Below are positions 46,397 through 55,689 of a stretch of DNA of 64,000 nt, in pieces (within the stretch, counting starts at the first letter, position 1; the number at the start of each line of letters is the position of its first letter). The DNA comes from Chitinophagaceae bacterium (GTDB taxonomy: Bacteria > Bacteroidota > Bacteroidia > Chitinophagales > Chitinophagaceae), in NCBI GenBank assembly GCA_947446645.1, contig CANFHA010000001.1, positions 277,022 through 341,021 of the forward strand. Reading direction: 5' to 3'. The notes beneath the pieces are model-generated. The model was given only the letters and a program-made list of their open reading frames with translations, did no database searches and was not told the DNA's origin. The position numbers were made by a program, and so were the translations under genes.

Positions 46397-47494
46397 TCAA
46401 GGAATATTTTTAATAAACTCCACCAACGGCTTAAAATTATCCCCTGCATCATAGCAGCTCATGTGGTGACAAGCCGCCTTTCCTGTCAGATCCAGCAGGT
46501 ATATCTCCGAGTTCCTGTAGTTCGCTGAAAAGTAGTCGCGCAGTTTTGTCGCTGCCCCATGGTAGTTGCACCCAAGCGTAGTATTGCCGTACCTGTATGG
46601 CCCCGGACCAAAGATCCCCACCCTCTTTTTCAGCACAAAATCTTTTGAGTTGTAAACTATGGCAAGCCGGTAGTTATCAGCCGCAGTATCAATTGGCGGA
46701 TTGCGTGCCAGATAAAATTTGAACCGGTCTATACCGGCCACAGCCGGAGCCACCAGGCATATGTTCACTACTTTGTTTGCAGGCGTCACAGATTTGAATT
46801 TGCTGGTATCAAAAAGAGCACTACAGGCCACCTCTGCACCCAGGCTGTGTGTTATTACATTCAGCGTATCAAAAGACAGTCCGGCCATCAATCGCCTTAA
46901 CCCGCCGCCGACGTTCGCGGCACTTCCGCGTGCTATCACAAACAGTTTAATGAGCTCCTTGTTATGCCGCAAATTCCTGGAGAAAGTGCCGTACATCCCA
47001 TCCCAGTATACCGCTACATAGTTGGTTCGCCAGCTATCAAAATTGTTCAGCGTTGCCTGCAGCATGCTATAGTCGCGCGGCGAGGGCGAGTCACCGTTCT
47101 GGCTGAAGAATGTCTTCCTGTACCCATGCACCATAAACGTCACTGAGTTTGCCACGCCGCTCCTGGCATTTATCACACGCTTTACCGAAGCAGTAATAGA
47201 GTCATTCAGTATCCGCAAGGCTTCGTCAGAATAAACAGAAATCGCACAGCCATAAGCACTGCATATCTTTACAAAGTCCGCCGGATGTTCCGCATACCAG
47301 TTGCCTAACGATGCTTTCGATTTGGCCAGTGATGAATCGGCAATAAAATAATCGGGATAAATATTCCCATCCCTGTCAAAAAATACTGCCGGTATATCCC
47401 GCTGCAGGTTACGCTCACCATATAGCACATTAGCTTGTGCAGCACAGAGAAAAGCTTGAATTGAAAATAACAGTGTTAGAAAAAAGTATCTCAT
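46397..47494 (-). CDS. Secreted alpha/beta hydrolase (DUF900-like)
   Basis: This 365-residue protein has a signal peptide (FFLTLLFSIQAFLCAAQA) and an alpha/beta-hydrolase core: oxyanion region FMVHGYRKTF, a strand VAVYWDGMYG, and the nucleophile elbow ITHSLGAE (GxSxG variant T-H-S-L-G). A late His (CNYHGAAT or CHHMS) could complete the triad. The arrangement HGY...HSLG resembles DUF900 esterase-like proteins. Location would be periplasm or outside. Substrate unknown; it has no operon partner. Confidence 0.8.
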   Translation of the reverse strand: MRYFFLTLLFSIQAFLCAAQANVLYGERNLQRDIPAVFFDRDGNIYPDYFIADSSLAKSKASLGNWYAEHPADFVKICSAYGCAISVYSDEALRILNDSITASVKRVINARSGVANSVTFMVHGYRKTFFSQNGDSPSPRDYSMLQATLNNFDSWRTNYVAVYWDGMYGTFSRNLRHNKELIKLFVIARGSAANVGGGLRRLMAGLSFDTLNVITHSLGAEVACSALFDTSKFKSVTPANKVVNICLVAPAVAGIDRFKFYLARNPPIDTAADNYRLAIVYNSKDFVLKKRVGIFGPGPYRYGNTTLGCNYHGAATKLRDYFSANYRNSEIYLLDLTGKAACHHMSCYDAGDNFKPLVEFIKNIP

Positions 47495-47706
47495 TTATGG
47501 CGTTTAACTCACGTTCTATCAATCCACAAAAGAAAGACACTTTTCGCAAAATATGTCGCACATACTTCGACGGATCAAACAAAGATGCCCGCAGTAGCAA
47601 GCCATAATCACAACCCATTGCGTTTTGCATGAAAAATATCCACACCCACCTCGTTTTCATTTCTGTAATTCTTTATATTGTATCCTTAAATCAGTTGTTC
47701 CTTAAA

Positions 47707-48372
47707 ATGAAACGGATATTCTTCTTCTTTGCTGCCACGCTCATATCAGTGAGTGCGTTCGCCCAAAAACATAAAGTTTCCCTCGAAACCGAATATGGCA
47801 AGATCGTTATTATGCTCTACGATGGCACCCCGCAGAACACAAATAACATGGTAAAGCTGGCCAAAGAACACTATTATGATAGTACGCTGTTTCACCGCAT
47901 CATCACCAACTTTATGATACAGGGCGGTGATCCTCAATCAAAGCACGCCAAACCTGGGGAAATGCTCGGCAATGGCGACCTGGGCTACAAAGTACCTGCC
48001 GAAATAAACGACTCCTTTTTTCACAAGCGTGGCGCACTGGGTGTAGCCCGCGAAAACACACCCGATAAGTCGGGCTCTGCCTGCCAGTTCTACATAGTGC
48101 AGGGCAAGAAGTGCACTGATGCCGAGCTCGATAACATCACGCAGCGCACCGGCCGCAAGTTTTCACCATCGCAGCGCGAAGTATACAAGACCATAGGCGG
48201 CACTCCACACCTCGATGGCAACTACACCGTATACGGCGAAGTATTGGAAGGCATGGACGTGGTAGACAAAATAGCCGCCCAGCCCCGCGATGCCAACGAC
48301 CGCCCAAACAAAGACATCCAGATAATCCACCTCAAACTCCTCAAAAAGAAGAAGCGCTTTTTGTTTTTCTAA
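47707..48372 (+). CDS. Secreted cyclophilin-type peptidyl-prolyl isomerase
   Basis: This 221-residue protein has a signal peptide (KRIFFFFAATLISVSAFAQ) and a cyclophilin domain: SLETEYGKIVIMLYD, LFHRIITNFMIQGGDPQ (active-site Arg and the FxxQGG block), SACQFYIVQGKK. It would catalyse proline isomerisation in the periplasm. The start at 47,707 begins the signal peptide; the ATG at 47,629 would add a second, unrelated hydrophobic stretch. It has two large inserts, after residue 65 and near residue 150, usual in Bacteroidota cyclophilins. Confidence 0.9.
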   Translation: MKRIFFFFAATLISVSAFAQKHKVSLETEYGKIVIMLYDGTPQNTNNMVKLAKEHYYDSTLFHRIITNFMIQGGDPQSKHAKPGEMLGNGDLGYKVPAEINDSFFHKRGALGVARENTPDKSGSACQFYIVQGKKCTDAELDNITQRTGRKFSPSQREVYKTIGGTPHLDGNYTVYGEVLEGMDVVDKIAAQPRDANDRPNKDIQIIHLKLLKKKKRFLFF

Positions 48373-48381
48373 GAAACAAAA

Positions 48382-48446
48382 ATCCCGAAGGGATGACATT
48401 ATTATAGAAAATAGTGCCCCATAACGCGGTCAAACTCCGAAGGAGT
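48382..48446. repeat. Two mini-hairpins with a GAA loop
   Basis: ATCCC-GAA-GGGAT (48,382-48,394) and ACTCC-GAA-GGAGT (48,434-48,446) share the loop and the flanking TGRCAT-like tail but differ in stem bases by paired changes. They lie right after the cyclophilin gene. Confidence 0.6.
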
Positions 48447-48532
48447 GGCATGATGCAGAGAACACGAAATTTCAACTGCATGAGTTCAATATTAAATTTC
48501 ACAAACAGCTCAAAAAAGATTTGTCATAGTGA

Positions 48533-48560
48533 GCCCCGCCGAACTATTACATGATGAGTT
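48533..48560. repeat. Hairpin with GAGC-loop, variant stem
   Basis: ATAGT and ACTAT pair around GAGCCCCGCCGA; two more pairs follow after one mismatch. The loop equals that at 46,272 but the stem is different and still complementary. Confidence 0.7.
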
Positions 48561-48646
48561 TTATGCTGAAGTAGATTTGCCGAATGTGAAATATTTTCAG
48601 ACTCAATTTAAATGCCTTTGGAGCCGGGACTCCCTAATGCCAACTA

Positions 48647-49426
48647 TCAGAAAAATATCCGCACTGTCTGGTAGCGCAAATTCCCGGAGTGGTACGATCC
48701 TAAGCCCAGCAGCGATGCCGCATTAGCATGGTTCAGCGCCACTTCCAGGTATCCGGCATCATTGAAGCGACACAGAGGCTTGCCTTCGGTCACATCATTG
48801 TAGTTATTGCTTACGGTGGTTATATCATCCATCCCTATGATCTTTATCTTGAACGGCTGGTCGTTTACATACCTTTCAAACTGCGCCATTGTAATATCCA
48901 GTACCACGTTTTCATAGCGGTCTACATACAATATGTTGCAGTCTATTCCGCTCGGTGTGGGTTGTGGCTGCAGCAGTCTGCGCGCCATCTTTACATCGCA
49001 TTGTCCAAATTCCGATAGCCTGTTCTCAGCCAGCACCGCCACCACATTGCCTGCTCGCTCCATCCACTTGTCAAACGAGTAAGGCTTGCTGAATTCAAAG
49101 CACATTCTTGTTGTCTCCATTTCATCAAATGCCAGCGACAGCACACCATTATCCGGCGCTATAAAATAGTACCCGTCTTTCTCGGCCAGCAGCATGCGTG
49201 CGTCATCCCCCAGGAAAATGTCAGCCATTACTATGTGCACCGTCCCTTTTGCAAAATGCTTATAGGCCGACAACAAAATATAAGCCGCCTGCTGCAGATC
49301 ATATTGCACCACATTATGAGACACATCTACTATCGTTGCCGATGGGGCATGCCGCATCAGCACTGCTTTCGCCGATGCCGCAGACACATCCCGTGTCCCC
49401 ATATCCGATAATAGCGTGATGATCAC
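48647..49426 (-). CDS. SAM hydroxide adenosyltransferase family protein (DUF62)
   Basis: This 259-residue protein begins at a GTG with VIITLLSDMGTRDVSAA, matching the family start (IITLLTDFGxRD). The DVSHNV motif and the late APDNGVLS motif are the SAM-binding signatures. Relatives hydrolyse SAM to adenosine and methionine or act as fluorinases/chlorinases; the simple hydroxide adenosyltransferase is by far the more common. GTG is preferred to the ATG at 49,489 since the upstream residues come from the TTTGAAAA repeat and are seen in front of iscU as well. No operon partner. Confidence 0.85.
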   Translation of the reverse strand: MIITLLSDMGTRDVSAASAKAVLMRHAPSATIVDVSHNVVQYDLQQAAYILLSAYKHFAKGTVHIVMADIFLGDDARMLLAEKDGYYFIAPDNGVLSLAFDEMETTRMCFEFSKPYSFDKWMERAGNVVAVLAENRLSEFGQCDVKMARRLLQPQPTPSGIDCNILYVDRYENVVLDITMAQFERYVNDQPFKIKIIGMDDITTVSNNYNDVTEGKPLCRFNDAGYLEVALNHANAASLLGLGSYHSGNLRYQTVRIFF

Positions 49427-49432
49427 AGTTCG

Positions 49433-49468
49433 ATTTGAAAATGAGAGGATTTGAAAATTTGAAAACGG
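49433..49468. repeat. TTTGAAAA repeat upstream of the DUF62 gene
   Basis: It contains three copies of TTTGAAAA within 36 bp. It is the inverted counterpart of the repeat at the infB 3' end (49,578-49,613), with about 110 bp between. Confidence 0.6.
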
Positions 49469-49522
49469 CCCTTCACTGCTTGAGTACAAATTTAGCGTTA
49501 AAACGCTTCATGAGCATTTCAT

Positions 49523-49552
49523 AAAAAAAGCCCACCTTCCAGTGAGCTTTTT
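49523..49552 (-). terminator. Intrinsic terminator of the rimP-nusA-infB operon
   Basis: On the minus strand AAGCTCAC and GTGGGCTT pair (one T-G wobble) over a 6-nt loop (stem 49,528-49,549), followed by TTTTTTT. On the plus strand there is also a short T-run, so it may act in both directions. It lies about 60 bp after the infB stop. Confidence 0.85.
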
Positions 49553-49577
49553 CAGAACTATATTTCGAATATGCGCA

Positions 49578-49613
49578 CATTTTCAAATTAGCACATTTTC
49601 AAATTTTCAAATT
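49578..49613. repeat. TTTTCAAATT repeat abutting the infB stop codon
   Basis: CATTTTCAAATT occurs at 49,578 and, after AGCA, again with an extra TTTCAAATT unit. It overlaps the first two bases of the infB stop codon on the plus strand. Same sequence family as between iscU and iscS. Confidence 0.65.
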
Positions 49614-52600
49614 AAAGCGTCCGCTTCACTTCCACTTCATCGTACCCTTCTATGATATCACCTACACGCACATCATTGTAGTTCTTCACAGACAAGCCGC
49701 ACTCGTAGCCTGCGTTCACCTCTTTCACATCATCCTTGAAGCGTTTCAGTGATCCAAGCTCACCATTATACACCACAATACCGTCACGTATCAGGTTTAG
49801 CTTGGTCTGGCGGGTCATCTTGCCATCAAGCACGTAACAGCCAGCTATCGTACCTATACCATTGATCTTGTATATCTCGCGCACCTCTATATTGCTCACC
49901 GTCTTCTTTTCCACCTTTGGTTCCAGCAGGCCTTCCATAGCGCTCTTTATCTCTTCTATCGCGTCGTAGATAATAGAATAAGTGCGTATTTCTATATTCT
50001 CCTGTTCTGCCAGTCTTGCCGCCTGTATAGATGGCCTTACCTGGAAGCCGATAATGATAGCGTCTGATGCAGTTGCCAGCAACACATCGCTCTCCGTTAT
50101 CTGGCCCACACCCTTATGTACTACATTCACCGCTACTTCCTCGGTCGACAGTTTCTGCAGCGAATCGCTCAGTGCTTCTACCGAACCATCAAAGTCACCC
50201 TTGATGATGATACCAAGTTCCTTAAAGCTGCCCAGTGCAAGACGGCGGCCTATTTCATCAAGTGTTATATGCTTGCGTGCACGTATACCCTGCTCACGCA
50301 TGATCTGCGCACGGTGATTAGCAAGATCTTTTGCTTCATCCTCGTTCTCAAACACCCTGAATTTCTCTCCTGCCTGCGGCGCTCCGTTAAGACCCAGTAT
50401 CTGCACCGGTGCCGATGGGCCCGCTACTTTCACTCTTTGTCCACGTTCGTTAAACATGGCCTTGATCTTACCATAGTGCTGTCCGCACGCTATCATATCA
50501 CCCTGGTTCAGTGTACCGTTTTGTACCAGCACAGTGCTTTGGTAACCACGGCCCTTGTCCAGCGATGCCTCTATCACACTACCATTTGCACTGCGGTCCG
50601 GGTTAGCTTTCAGTTCCAGCAGCTCCGCTTCCAGTCCTATTTTTTCCAGCAGCAGGTCCACATTAAGTCCCTTCTTGGCGCTTATTTCCTGGCTCTGAAA
50701 TTTACCACCCCAGTCTTCTACCAGTATGTTCAGCTGTGCCAGCTGCTCTTTTATCTTTTCCGGGTTAGCCCCTTCCTTATCTATCTTGTTTATTGCAAAG
50801 ATCATTGGCAGGTTCGCAGCCTGCGCATGCGATATCGCCTCCTTCGTTTGCGGCATTATAGCATCATCCGCAGCTATCACTATCACAGCTATATCCGCCA
50901 CCTTGGCACCACGGGCACGCATCGCGGTAAACGCTTCGTGACCCGGTGTATCCAGGAAGGTGATCTTCTTACCCGTTGCAGTTGTTACCTGGTATGCACC
51001 TATGTGCTGGGTGATACCACCGGCCTCACCAGCCACCACGTTCGCACTGCGCACATAGTCAAGCAGAGATGTCTTACCGTGATCCACGTGACCCATTATG
51101 GTCACAATAGGCGCACGGGGCAACAGATCTTCCGGATCATCTACTATTTCAATTATTTCTTCGGCTTCCTGCTCCAGGTTTATGAATTCCACATCAAAGC
51201 CGAACTCGCTCGATACAAGCTCTATAACCTCCGCATCTAGGCGCTGGTTTATAGACACCATTATACCCAGGCTCATACACTTGCTGATAACGTCCGCAAA
51301 ACTTACGTTAAGCAGGTTGGCAAGCTCGCTCACTGATATAAATTCAGTTACCTGTATCAGGTTGTCCTGTTCAGCATTCTCAGCGCTGGCGCGTTTTTCG
51401 GCCATTTCATCACGCTTGTTACGGCGGTATTTGGCCTTTAGGTTCTTGCTGCGGGTCGATCCCGTAAGCTTCGCCTGTGTTTCGCGTATCTTATCCTGTA
51501 TTGCTTTTGTATCTATTTCCTGCTGCTGTGCATTCAGCGGTGCATTGCGTGGTGCGCCACGGCGGTCGCCGCCTGGTGCGCCACCCGGCCTGAAGGTGCC
51601 ACGGTCGCCGCCACCTTGTCCCGGTCCCTGCTGACCCGGGGGCCTGCGGTCGCGGTTAAACGGTGTTGAAGGGCCTCTCTGGCCCATGCCCTGGCCCGGA
51701 GGCAGGCTGCGGTTATTCGGATCCGGCTTGTGGGTTTCAGGTTTCTTTTCTACAGGTATGCGCTTACGTTTACGCTTTTCCCTGCTGTCCGGCCTGTTGC
51801 CACCACCCGGCTGCGATACCGGCAGTTCTATTCTTCCTATTATTTTCGGGCCTTCCAGTCGGGGGGCCCTCATTTCTATATGTTCTGGCTTGCCCGTTTC
51901 TTCTTCTTCAGCTGGCGCGGCGGGTGCTGCTACCGGCTCCACAGTCACAGGTGCAGGCGCAGGTGGCGCGGCTACTGCTGCTATTGCAGGTGCTTCCTCT
52001 TCTGTCTCCTCTATATTCGGTGCTTCTTCTTTCGTGTCCTTCTTCGCTACTACATTCTTCTCTGCTTCTTTCTTCTTGGCTGCGCCCTTCTTAGGCCGCG
52101 AGCTCAGGTTCAGATCGTCAAGATTTATTTTGCCCAGTATGTTCGGGCCTTCTATTTTTGGTGCTTTTACATCCAGGTGCTCAGGCTCAGCAGCTTCAGG
52201 TTCCGGCGCTTTCTCCGCTTTGGCGGCTGCTTTTTTGGCTACAGGCGCCTGTTCTTTTGCTGGCTCTTCTTTCTTTACAGGCTCTGGTTTGGGTGCAGGT
52301 GCCGCAACCGGCTCTTCTTTCACCGGTGGTGCCACTGCTTTGGGTGCAGGTGCAGGCTCAGCCTTTACCTCTGCCACCTTTGGCTTTTCAGCTACGGGTG
52401 CGGGTGGTGACATCACTGGCTTTTCTTCCTTCGCCTTTGCTTTTTCAGCTGCTACAGTGGTTTCTTCCTTCCTGTCTTTGGCAGTAATATCCAGGTCATC
52501 CTTCGTTTTCCTGATACCGTCCAACAGGGAGCCCTTTGGCAGGGCTATCTCCTCGCTTCTGCGTTTAGCTGCCTTATCCGGGGCAAATGCAACCTCAAGG

Positions 52601-52749
52601 GAATTATACATTTGCTCCGTCAACTTGGTGCTTGGGCTGCTGGATACAGTAAAGCCTTTATCAGTAAGAAATGCCACAAGGGTATCCTTACCAATATTAA
52701 ATTCCTTTGCGGCCTCCAGTAACCTGGGTGTTTTTGTTGGTGTCGTCAT
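49612..52749 (-). CDS. infB: Translation initiation factor IF-2
   Basis: This 1,045-residue GTPase delivers initiator tRNA to the ribosome. The N-terminal IF2-N helix ([23 protein letters not shown]) is followed by a ~350-residue Ala/Pro/Glu/Lys-rich linker, then a Gly/Arg/Pro-rich stretch, a second IF2-N-like region, and the G domain with GHVDHGKTS (near residue 550), DTPGHEAF and NKID. The C-terminal domains follow to KRTL. It is the last gene of rimP-nusA-infB, 326 bp after nusA. Length is long because of the linker, typical of Bacteroidota. Confidence 0.97.
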   Translation of the reverse strand: MTTPTKTPRLLEAAKEFNIGKDTLVAFLTDKGFTVSSSPSTKLTEQMYNSLEVAFAPDKAAKRRSEEIALPKGSLLDGIRKTKDDLDITAKDRKEETTVAAEKAKAKEEKPVMSPPAPVAEKPKVAEVKAEPAPAPKAVAPPVKEEPVAAPAPKPEPVKKEEPAKEQAPVAKKAAAKAEKAPEPEAAEPEHLDVKAPKIEGPNILGKINLDDLNLSSRPKKGAAKKKEAEKNVVAKKDTKEEAPNIEETEEEAPAIAAVAAPPAPAPVTVEPVAAPAAPAEEEETGKPEHIEMRAPRLEGPKIIGRIELPVSQPGGGNRPDSREKRKRKRIPVEKKPETHKPDPNNRSLPPGQGMGQRGPSTPFNRDRRPPGQQGPGQGGGDRGTFRPGGAPGGDRRGAPRNAPLNAQQQEIDTKAIQDKIRETQAKLTGSTRSKNLKAKYRRNKRDEMAEKRASAENAEQDNLIQVTEFISVSELANLLNVSFADVISKCMSLGIMVSINQRLDAEVIELVSSEFGFDVEFINLEQEAEEIIEIVDDPEDLLPRAPIVTIMGHVDHGKTSLLDYVRSANVVAGEAGGITQHIGAYQVTTATGKKITFLDTPGHEAFTAMRARGAKVADIAVIVIAADDAIMPQTKEAISHAQAANLPMIFAINKIDKEGANPEKIKEQLAQLNILVEDWGGKFQSQEISAKKGLNVDLLLEKIGLEAELLELKANPDRSANGSVIEASLDKGRGYQSTVLVQNGTLNQGDMIACGQHYGKIKAMFNERGQRVKVAGPSAPVQILGLNGAPQAGEKFRVFENEDEAKDLANHRAQIMREQGIRARKHITLDEIGRRLALGSFKELGIIIKGDFDGSVEALSDSLQKLSTEEVAVNVVHKGVGQITESDVLLATASDAIIIGFQVRPSIQAARLAEQENIEIRTYSIIYDAIEEIKSAMEGLLEPKVEKKTVSNIEVREIYKINGIGTIAGCYVLDGKMTRQTKLNLIRDGIVVYNGELGSLKRFKDDVKEVNAGYECGLSVKNYNDVRVGDIIEGYDEVEVKRTL

Positions 52750-53075
52750 TCTTATTTGTTCCTCTGGTATTTGACCGGTTTTACCCGCCTTGTATACAAA
52801 CCTACGCCATTTTAGCTGAAAATGGCGGCCAATCGCCTCTATTCTAACCTATTTACTTCAAAATATTCATTAATTTATCATCACCGGCGTACCACTTGCC
52901 GGCCTGCTAAAAGTTATGAACTTACCTGCCTTGCAGCAGGATCAAAAAACCAAAGGAACCACGAAACAATCACCTATCTCATATAATCAATTTTTGGTTC
53001 TAATGAATTATCGTTCCACCCTTTGGCATTCACTTATAACTTTTTAACCTATCAACTTATTACTAATCAACCAAA
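52750..53075. other. Non-coding spacer between nusA and infB
   Basis: This 326-bp spacer within the operon is unusually long. I see no gene, no clear terminator and no clear promoter in it. It is A+T-rich for the last 100 bp next to nusA. Confidence 0.5.
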
Positions 53076-54323
53076 CTACGCCTCTTCCTTAAACTCTGCC
53101 TCCAGCACCTTGCGTACATCTCTCACTGTTTCTTCTTCCAGGTCCGTACGGCGCACCAGCTCTTCAGCGCTCAGTTCCAGCACGCTCAGTGCCGTGTCGC
53201 AGCCTATCCGCTTAAACTCGTCTATCACCCATGGTTCTATCTCATCTGCAAATTCATCAAGGTCGATATCATATTCTACCTCTTCCTTCACATCGCGATA
53301 CACATCTATGCTGTAGCCGGTAAGTTCCTGCGCCAGTTTTATGTTCACACCCTTCTTGCCTATCGCCAGCGACACCTGGTCCGGGTCCAGGTACACATCT
53401 GCACTGTGGTCCTCATTGTTCAGCTCCATCTTGTTTATACGGGCTGGTGTCAGTGAGCGCTGCAGCAGCAGTTGCACATTATTCGTATAGTTAATGATGT
53501 CTATATTCTCATTGCGCAGTTCACGCACTATGCCATGTATGCGGCTTCCCTTCATACCTACACATGCGCCTACCGGGTCTATGCGGTCGTCATAGCTTTC
53601 TACAGCCACCTTCGCGCGCTCGCCCGGTTCCCTTACTATCTTCCTTACCACTATCAGGCCATCCATTATTTCGGGCACCTCTATTTCCAGCAGCTTCTCC
53701 AGGAACGATGGATGCGTACGGCTCAGTATGATGATCGGCGAGTTATTACGCATTTCCACCTTCTTCACCACCGCACGTACAGTTTCCCCTTTCTTAAAGA
53801 AGTCAGTAGGTATCTGCTCGCTCTTCGGCATTATCAGCTCGTTGCCCTCATCATCCAGCAGCAGTATTTCCTTTTTCCATATCTGGTATACCTCACCGCC
53901 TATTATATCACCTATCCGGTCAGCATATTTTTTCAGCAGGTTGTTCTTTTTCAGGTCACCTATACGTGCAGCCAGCGTTTGCTTGGCGGCCAGTATAGCC
54001 CTGCGGCCAAAGTTGCGCACATCCACTTCCTCATACACCTCTTCACCCACACTGTAGTCAGGCTCTATCTTTATTGCGTCCGAGTAGGGTATCTGCAGGT
54101 TGTCATCTTCTACCATGCCATCCTCCACTATCACACGGCGCCTGAAGATTTCAAGGTCACCCGTCTGGTCGTTCACAATTACGTCAAAGTTCTCATCCGT
54201 TATATACTTCTTGCGCAGCAACGTCTTGAACACGTCCTCCAGCACCTTCATGAGGGTAGGCCTGTCAATGTTTTCCGCTTCTTTAAACTCCTGGAAGGAG
54301 TCAATGAGATTAATGCTTGGCAT
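53076..54323 (-). CDS. nusA: Transcription termination/antitermination factor NusA
   Basis: This 415-residue protein binds RNA polymerase and RNA to control pausing and termination. Order of domains: N-terminal polymerase-binding domain (1-130), S1 domain (about 130-215, EVYQIWKKEILLLDDEGNELIMP), KH1 (VGACVGMKGSRIHGIVRE, near 275) and KH2 (AIGKKGVNIKLAQELTG, near 345), then a short acidic tail with a helix-hairpin-like end. The two C-terminal AR repeats of the E. coli protein are missing, as usual outside gamma-proteobacteria. It lies 42 bp after rimP. Confidence 0.96.
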   Translation of the reverse strand: MPSINLIDSFQEFKEAENIDRPTLMKVLEDVFKTLLRKKYITDENFDVIVNDQTGDLEIFRRRVIVEDGMVEDDNLQIPYSDAIKIEPDYSVGEEVYEEVDVRNFGRRAILAAKQTLAARIGDLKKNNLLKKYADRIGDIIGGEVYQIWKKEILLLDDEGNELIMPKSEQIPTDFFKKGETVRAVVKKVEMRNNSPIIILSRTHPSFLEKLLEIEVPEIMDGLIVVRKIVREPGERAKVAVESYDDRIDPVGACVGMKGSRIHGIVRELRNENIDIINYTNNVQLLLQRSLTPARINKMELNNEDHSADVYLDPDQVSLAIGKKGVNIKLAQELTGYSIDVYRDVKEEVEYDIDLDEFADEIEPWVIDEFKRIGCDTALSVLELSAEELVRRTDLEEETVRDVRKVLEAEFKEEA

Positions 54324-54365
54324 ATGTTTCAGTTTTCGCCTGGCCGGATGCTACCGGCCGGGTAA

Positions 54366-54824
54366 TTAAAAAATAACCTGTACTACAGTTGTCTTTATGT
54401 TTGTAAATGGTATTTCAGCTACTACTTTAGGGTCTTTCGTCTTGGCGCCCTTCATCTCCAGTACTATATGCTCATCCGTTACATCCATCATCAGCCCCGT
54501 ACTTTCCTTTCCCTCTTTATCAGTCACCAGCACCTTGCGGCCTATGTTTTTCTTATACTGCCGTGGCTGCAGCAGCGGCTCATCTACGCCTGGGCTAGAT
54601 ACCTCCAGCGAAAAATCACCGTCCGGAAACATCTGGGTCTCCTCTATCTGCGCATACAGCTTGCGGTTCACCATCGTGCATTTCTCTATCGAGAGGCCAC
54701 TATCCGCATCCAGGTACACCTTTATATTATTTACCGGCTTCACCTTCACGTTCACAATAAATATGTCCGTGCCCTCAAGCAACGGTTCCACTATAGCATA
54801 AACTTTTTCTATGATTTCCGGCAT
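54366..54824 (-). CDS. rimP: Ribosome maturation factor RimP
   Basis: This 152-residue protein helps assemble the 30S subunit. It shows the N-terminal alpha/beta domain (INVKVKPVNNIKVYLDADSGLSIEKC), the conserved DFSLEVSSPGVDEPL block (residues 66-80), and the C-terminal SH3-like domain. Length is typical. It is the first gene of rimP-nusA-infB. Its start codon is 5 nt after a terminator-like hairpin (54,830-54,865), which could lower both transcription and translation. Confidence 0.95.
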   Translation of the reverse strand: MPEIIEKVYAIVEPLLEGTDIFIVNVKVKPVNNIKVYLDADSGLSIEKCTMVNRKLYAQIEETQMFPDGDFSLEVSSPGVDEPLLQPRQYKKNIGRKVLVTDKEGKESTGLMMDVTDEHIVLEMKGAKTKDPKVVAEIPFTNIKTTVVQVIF

Positions 54825-54829
54825 AACTT

Positions 54830-54865
54830 AAAAAACGAGGGGGACACTAAATGTGTCCCCTCTCT
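54830..54865 (-). promoter_or_regulatory. Terminator-like hairpin in the rimP leader (putative attenuator)
   Basis: On the minus strand GGGGACAC and GTGTCCCC pair perfectly around ATTTA, the stem can extend over a one-base bulge, and TTTTTT follows, ending 5 nt before the rimP ATG. It lies between the promoter and the first codon, so it is in the position of an attenuator. In E. coli the rimP-nusA-infB operon is negatively autoregulated by NusA; a similar role here is inference. Confidence 0.7.
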
Positions 54866-54881
54866 TTTTTTGAATCCGATG

Positions 54882-54911
54882 CAAATGTACAGCAAATTTA
54901 TATTATGGCAA
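54882..54911 (-). promoter_or_regulatory. Full -33/-7 promoter of the rimP-nusA-infB operon
   Basis: On the minus strand TTG (54,909-54,911) stands exactly 19 bp before TACATTTG (54,882-54,889), a complete match to the Bacteroidota consensus TTG-N19-21-TAnnTTTG. The leader would be about 50 nt. Confidence 0.85.
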
Positions 54912-54946
54912 AATTTGAAAAAAGACAACATTTCTTGCCAACCGAG

Positions 54947-55334
54947 CCTGCCCTGAGCGTAGTCGAAGGGGAGGTATCTATACTCGCGCATACGCAACAC
55001 TTCCCCGGAGCCTGCCCTGAGCGATAGTCGAAGGGGAGAGGGGTTAGGGGTGTGTTTTAAAATAAAATTTGGGTCCAAACCTCCCCGCTACTATCATCAC
55101 CAGTGGCCATAGCACGCTTGTACTGTAGTCCTTTACTGAGCCTGCCCTGAGCGTAGTCGAAGGGTTGGCACCATTCATCTAAGTATTCCTACTGAACCTC
55201 CTGAGCTTGCCGAAGGGGCACGCTTGTACCTTAGTCCAATGCTCAGCATGCCCAAGGAAGCCTGCACACACCAGGTACACCACACACTCCCCGCCCATAG
55301 TGATCAGTCATGGTGAGCGTAGTCGAACCACGAA
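54947..55334. repeat. Cluster of five GAGC-loop hairpins
   Basis: Five copies lie at 54,947-54,974, 55,011-55,039, 55,141-55,164, 55,198-55,218 and 55,307-55,334. The first three have the CCCT/AGGG stem around GAGCG(A)TAGTCGA; the fourth has CCT/AGG around GAGCTTGCCGA; the fifth has TGGT/ACCA around GAGCGTAGTCGA. They fill the first part of the 865-bp gap between rimP and the restriction gene. No gene is seen in this gap. Confidence 0.75.
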
Positions 55335-55457
55335 CCATCAAGGAGGAGATGCCGGAAAATTCGGCGAAGCCGGGATTTTCTGGCTGGGGTGGTTGCCTCG
55401 CACTCCCATCTTTCCTTCATGAGGGGCTCACGCCAGGGAGCGAGCGCAGCGCTTAGG

Positions 55458-55637
55458 CGGGGTGATAAAACACACAAAACATGTTATCACCCCGTAGGCA
55501 CCTGTCCCGCGGTTTGCGGGAGTGAAAGCTTTGTAGCCAAAGCCTGCCCCGCACTTTCTGCGGGGGTGCAAACCGGTGGTAAAAGAACATCCCCACCACA
55601 CAGCGCCCCGTAGCGCCTGCCCCGCACACTTGCGGGG
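55458..55637. repeat. Cluster of G+C-rich palindromes downstream of res
   Basis: Four perfect inverted repeats follow each other: CGGGGTGATAA/TTATCACCCCG (55,458-55,494, 15-nt loop), CCCGC/GCGGG (55,506-55,520), CCCCGCA/TGCGGGG (55,547-55,565) and CCCCGCA/TGCGGGG (55,620-55,637). The last three each follow CCTG. The region is far more G+C-rich than its surroundings. It lies 53 bp after the res stop codon. Confidence 0.75.
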
Positions 55638-55689
55638 GGCGCAACCTATTCGCGAAGAATTAAATAACATGGCACAACCATCAGCCGGC

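Noticed and set aside
49427..49489. ATG start at 49,489 for the DUF62 gene
   Set aside because: The extension is repeat-derived (FSNFQI as before iscU) and the family homology starts at the GTG at 49,426.
55430..55670. Possible integron attC-like sites in the G+C-rich palindromes
   Set aside because: No integrase gene, no cassette-like small genes and no R-box core sequences are seen.
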